Notes under the pieces: model-generated
Database searches by the model: none
What the model was told of the DNA's origin: nothing
The model's input: only the letters and a program-made list of their open reading frames with translations
Shown: in pieces, positions 63,085 to 64,000 of the stretch
Numbering within the stretch: the stretch's first letter is position 1
How the letters are laid out: each line of letters begins with the position of its first letter
Made by a program: the position numbers and the translations under genes
Assembly: GCF_023740735.1 (NCBI RefSeq)
Contig: NZ_JAMRXH010000009.1
Span: forward strand, 97,470-161,469
From: Nocardia sp. CDC159
Lineage (GTDB): Bacteria > Actinomycetota > Actinomycetes > Mycobacteriales > Mycobacteriaceae
Direction: 5' to 3'
DNA length: 64,000 nucleotides

Positions 63085-63540
63085 ATGACCTCGCTGCTGC
63101 CGCACCATCAGCCCCACTGCCTGGGCTGCGGTCCGGCCAACGCGTCCGGTCTCGGCATCGAATTCGTCCGTGACGGTGATGGGATTCGCGGCGTGCTGAG
63201 CCTGGACCGGCGGCACGAGGGAGCGCCCGGCCTGGCCCACGGCGGTGCGGTCGCCGCCATCCTGGACGAGGCCGCCGGAACCGCCCTGCTGCCGCTGCGG
63301 CTGCCCGCGGTCACCGCGCAGCTGAATGTGTCCTTCGCCCAGCCGGTTCCGCTCGGGCGCGAGCTGACCGTACGGTCGCGGCTGGACCGCCGCGATGGCC
63401 GCAAGCTGCACATCAGCGCCGTCCTCGAGCTCGACGGCCGGGTCGCCGCGCGGGCCGAGGCGCTGTTCGTGGAGGTCGCCGCCGAGCATTTCCACGCGCA
63501 CGGCGCCGCGCCGGGTGACCTTCCGGCCCTGGGGATCTGA
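63085..63540 (+). CDS. PaaI-type hotdog-fold thioesterase
   Basis: A 151-residue protein. The N-terminal CLGCGPANASGLGIEF and AHGGAVAAILDEAAGTALLP match the PaaI/4HBT thioesterase fold, with the usual catalytic Asp/Glu in LDEAAG. It hydrolyses an acyl-CoA; substrate unknown. ATG behind CGGAGGACCGT. Confidence 0.88.
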   Translation: MTSLLPHHQPHCLGCGPANASGLGIEFVRDGDGIRGVLSLDRRHEGAPGLAHGGAVAAILDEAAGTALLPLRLPAVTAQLNVSFAQPVPLGRELTVRSRLDRRDGRKLHISAVLELDGRVAARAEALFVEVAAEHFHAHGAAPGDLPALGI

Positions 63541-63618
63541 CGAATCGAGCGAATCGTCCCGGCCCGGGCGTGACAATGGGTGGGGTATTCCGCCACCGGT
63601 TCGTATTTGGAGGTCGTC

Positions 63619-64000
63619 ATGACCGACCGGGAATCGTTCGATTACGTCATCGTGGGGGCGGGCAGCGCGGGCTGCGTTCTCGCCAACCGGCTCACCGAGG
63701 ATCCGGCGGTCACCGTCGCGCTGCTCGAGGCGGGGCCCGCCGACGATGCCGATGAGATTCATATTCCGGCCGCCTGGGGCAAACTGATCCGCACGCAATG
63801 GGATTGGCGCTACGAGACGGTGCCGCAGCGGCGACTGGGCGGGCAGCGCGCCTACTGGCCGCGGATGCGGGCGCTGGGCGGCTGCTCATCGATGAACGCC
63901 ATGATCTACATCCGCGGCAATCGCGTCGACTACGACGGCTGGCGGCGGGATTTCGGCGCGGTCGGCTGGAGTTACGAGGATGTGCTGCCGTACTTCGTGA
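63619..64000 (+). CDS. GMC-family FAD oxidoreductase, 3'-truncated by window
   Basis: The start is an ATG after TTGGAGGTCGTC. The 127 visible residues contain the GMC FAD motif VIVGAGSAGCVLANRLTED and the signature RALGGCSSMNAMIYIRGN. Choline dehydrogenase, alcohol oxidase and cholesterol oxidase relatives share these; the part that decides substrate lies beyond base 64000. Confidence 0.9.
   Translation, partial: MTDRESFDYVIVGAGSAGCVLANRLTEDPAVTVALLEAGPADDADEIHIPAAWGKLIRTQWDWRYETVPQRRLGGQRAYWPRMRALGGCSSMNAMIYIRGNRVDYDGWRRDFGAVGWSYEDVLPYFV

Noticed and set aside
1..64000. CRISPR arrays, tRNA/rRNA genes, insertion sequences, prophage or attachment sites
   Set aside because: I looked for regular spaced repeats, cloverleaf arms, transposase or integrase motifs and terminal repeats, and found none.

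Overview
This window is high-GC actinobacterial DNA. The best fit is a mycolic-acid-bearing member of the Mycobacteriales, most likely Nocardia or a close relative. The supporting content is an antigen-85-type mycolyltransferase/esterase, an MmpL/RND lipid exporter, a fatty acyl-AMP ligase, an MCE protein, an F420-type luciferase-fold oxidoreductase, a subtilisin-inhibitor-like protein, and frequent GTG/TTG starts with ATGA/GTGA stop-start overlaps. I see no rRNA, tRNA, CRISPR array, insertion sequence or prophage. Family assignments were made by reading motifs, without a database search.

Region 1 (3-11786) is the most unusual part. It is a tightly coupled biosynthetic operon: a polyketide synthase chain open at its 5' end (KS-AT-ACP), fused to a class III PLP aminotransferase and a C-terminal long-chain acyl-ACP-reductase-like domain; then a fatty-acid desaturase, a cytochrome P450, a fatty acyl-AMP ligase and an MmpL exporter. 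The inferred chemistry is fatty-acid activation, one decarboxylative extension, amination, reductive release as an aldehyde, desaturation and hydroxylation, then export. The product would be an amino-lipid or alkyl-amine/imine type metabolite. A large NB-ARC-TPR regulator (11930-14881) follows on the same strand and starts inside a 22-bp tandem repeat.

Region 2 (14953-19623) holds a SnoaL-like protein next to an SDR gene collapsed to 34 codons, a metallo-beta-lactamase-fold hydrolase and an HxlR regulator. The same CTATC-N5-GATAG palindrome lies in both promoter regions. It also holds a secreted subtilisin-inhibitor-like protein, an FtsJ-type RNA methyltransferase and ribosomal protein L28 with a clear terminator.

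Region 3 (19744-30922) is mixed metabolism: ABC-F protein, APC permease, LLM oxidoreductase, pyruvate oxidase PoxB with a TetR neighbour, an unrecognised 49-residue gene, a family III CoA transferase, a secreted lipase and a secreted GH20 hexosaminidase.

Region 4 (31304-41794) carries several secreted or membrane proteins (small peptides, class-C-type serine hydrolase, HExxH metalloprotease), the tryptophan-to-anthranilate pair TDO/kynureninase, an FAD monooxygenase divergent from a TetR gene with two tandem palindromes between them, a second P450 and the mycolyltransferase/esterase.

Region 5 (41963-48574) is a LysR gene divergent from a four-gene operon: MHS-type MFS permease, 3-hydroxybutyrate dehydrogenase, acetoacetyl-CoA synthetase and type-B carboxylesterase. 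It looks like a ketone-body or hydroxybutyrate-ester utilisation unit.

Region 6 (48585-64000) contains a membrane M28 peptidase, TetR and small membrane or hypothetical proteins, a Zn-ribbon metallo-hydrolase, a CNT nucleoside permease, and a leftward amino-sugar/MurNAc recycling operon (MFS, BadF-type kinase, SSS symporter, RpiR regulator, MurQ). It ends with an orphan MCE protein, a hotdog thioesterase and the start of a GMC oxidoreductase cut by the window edge.
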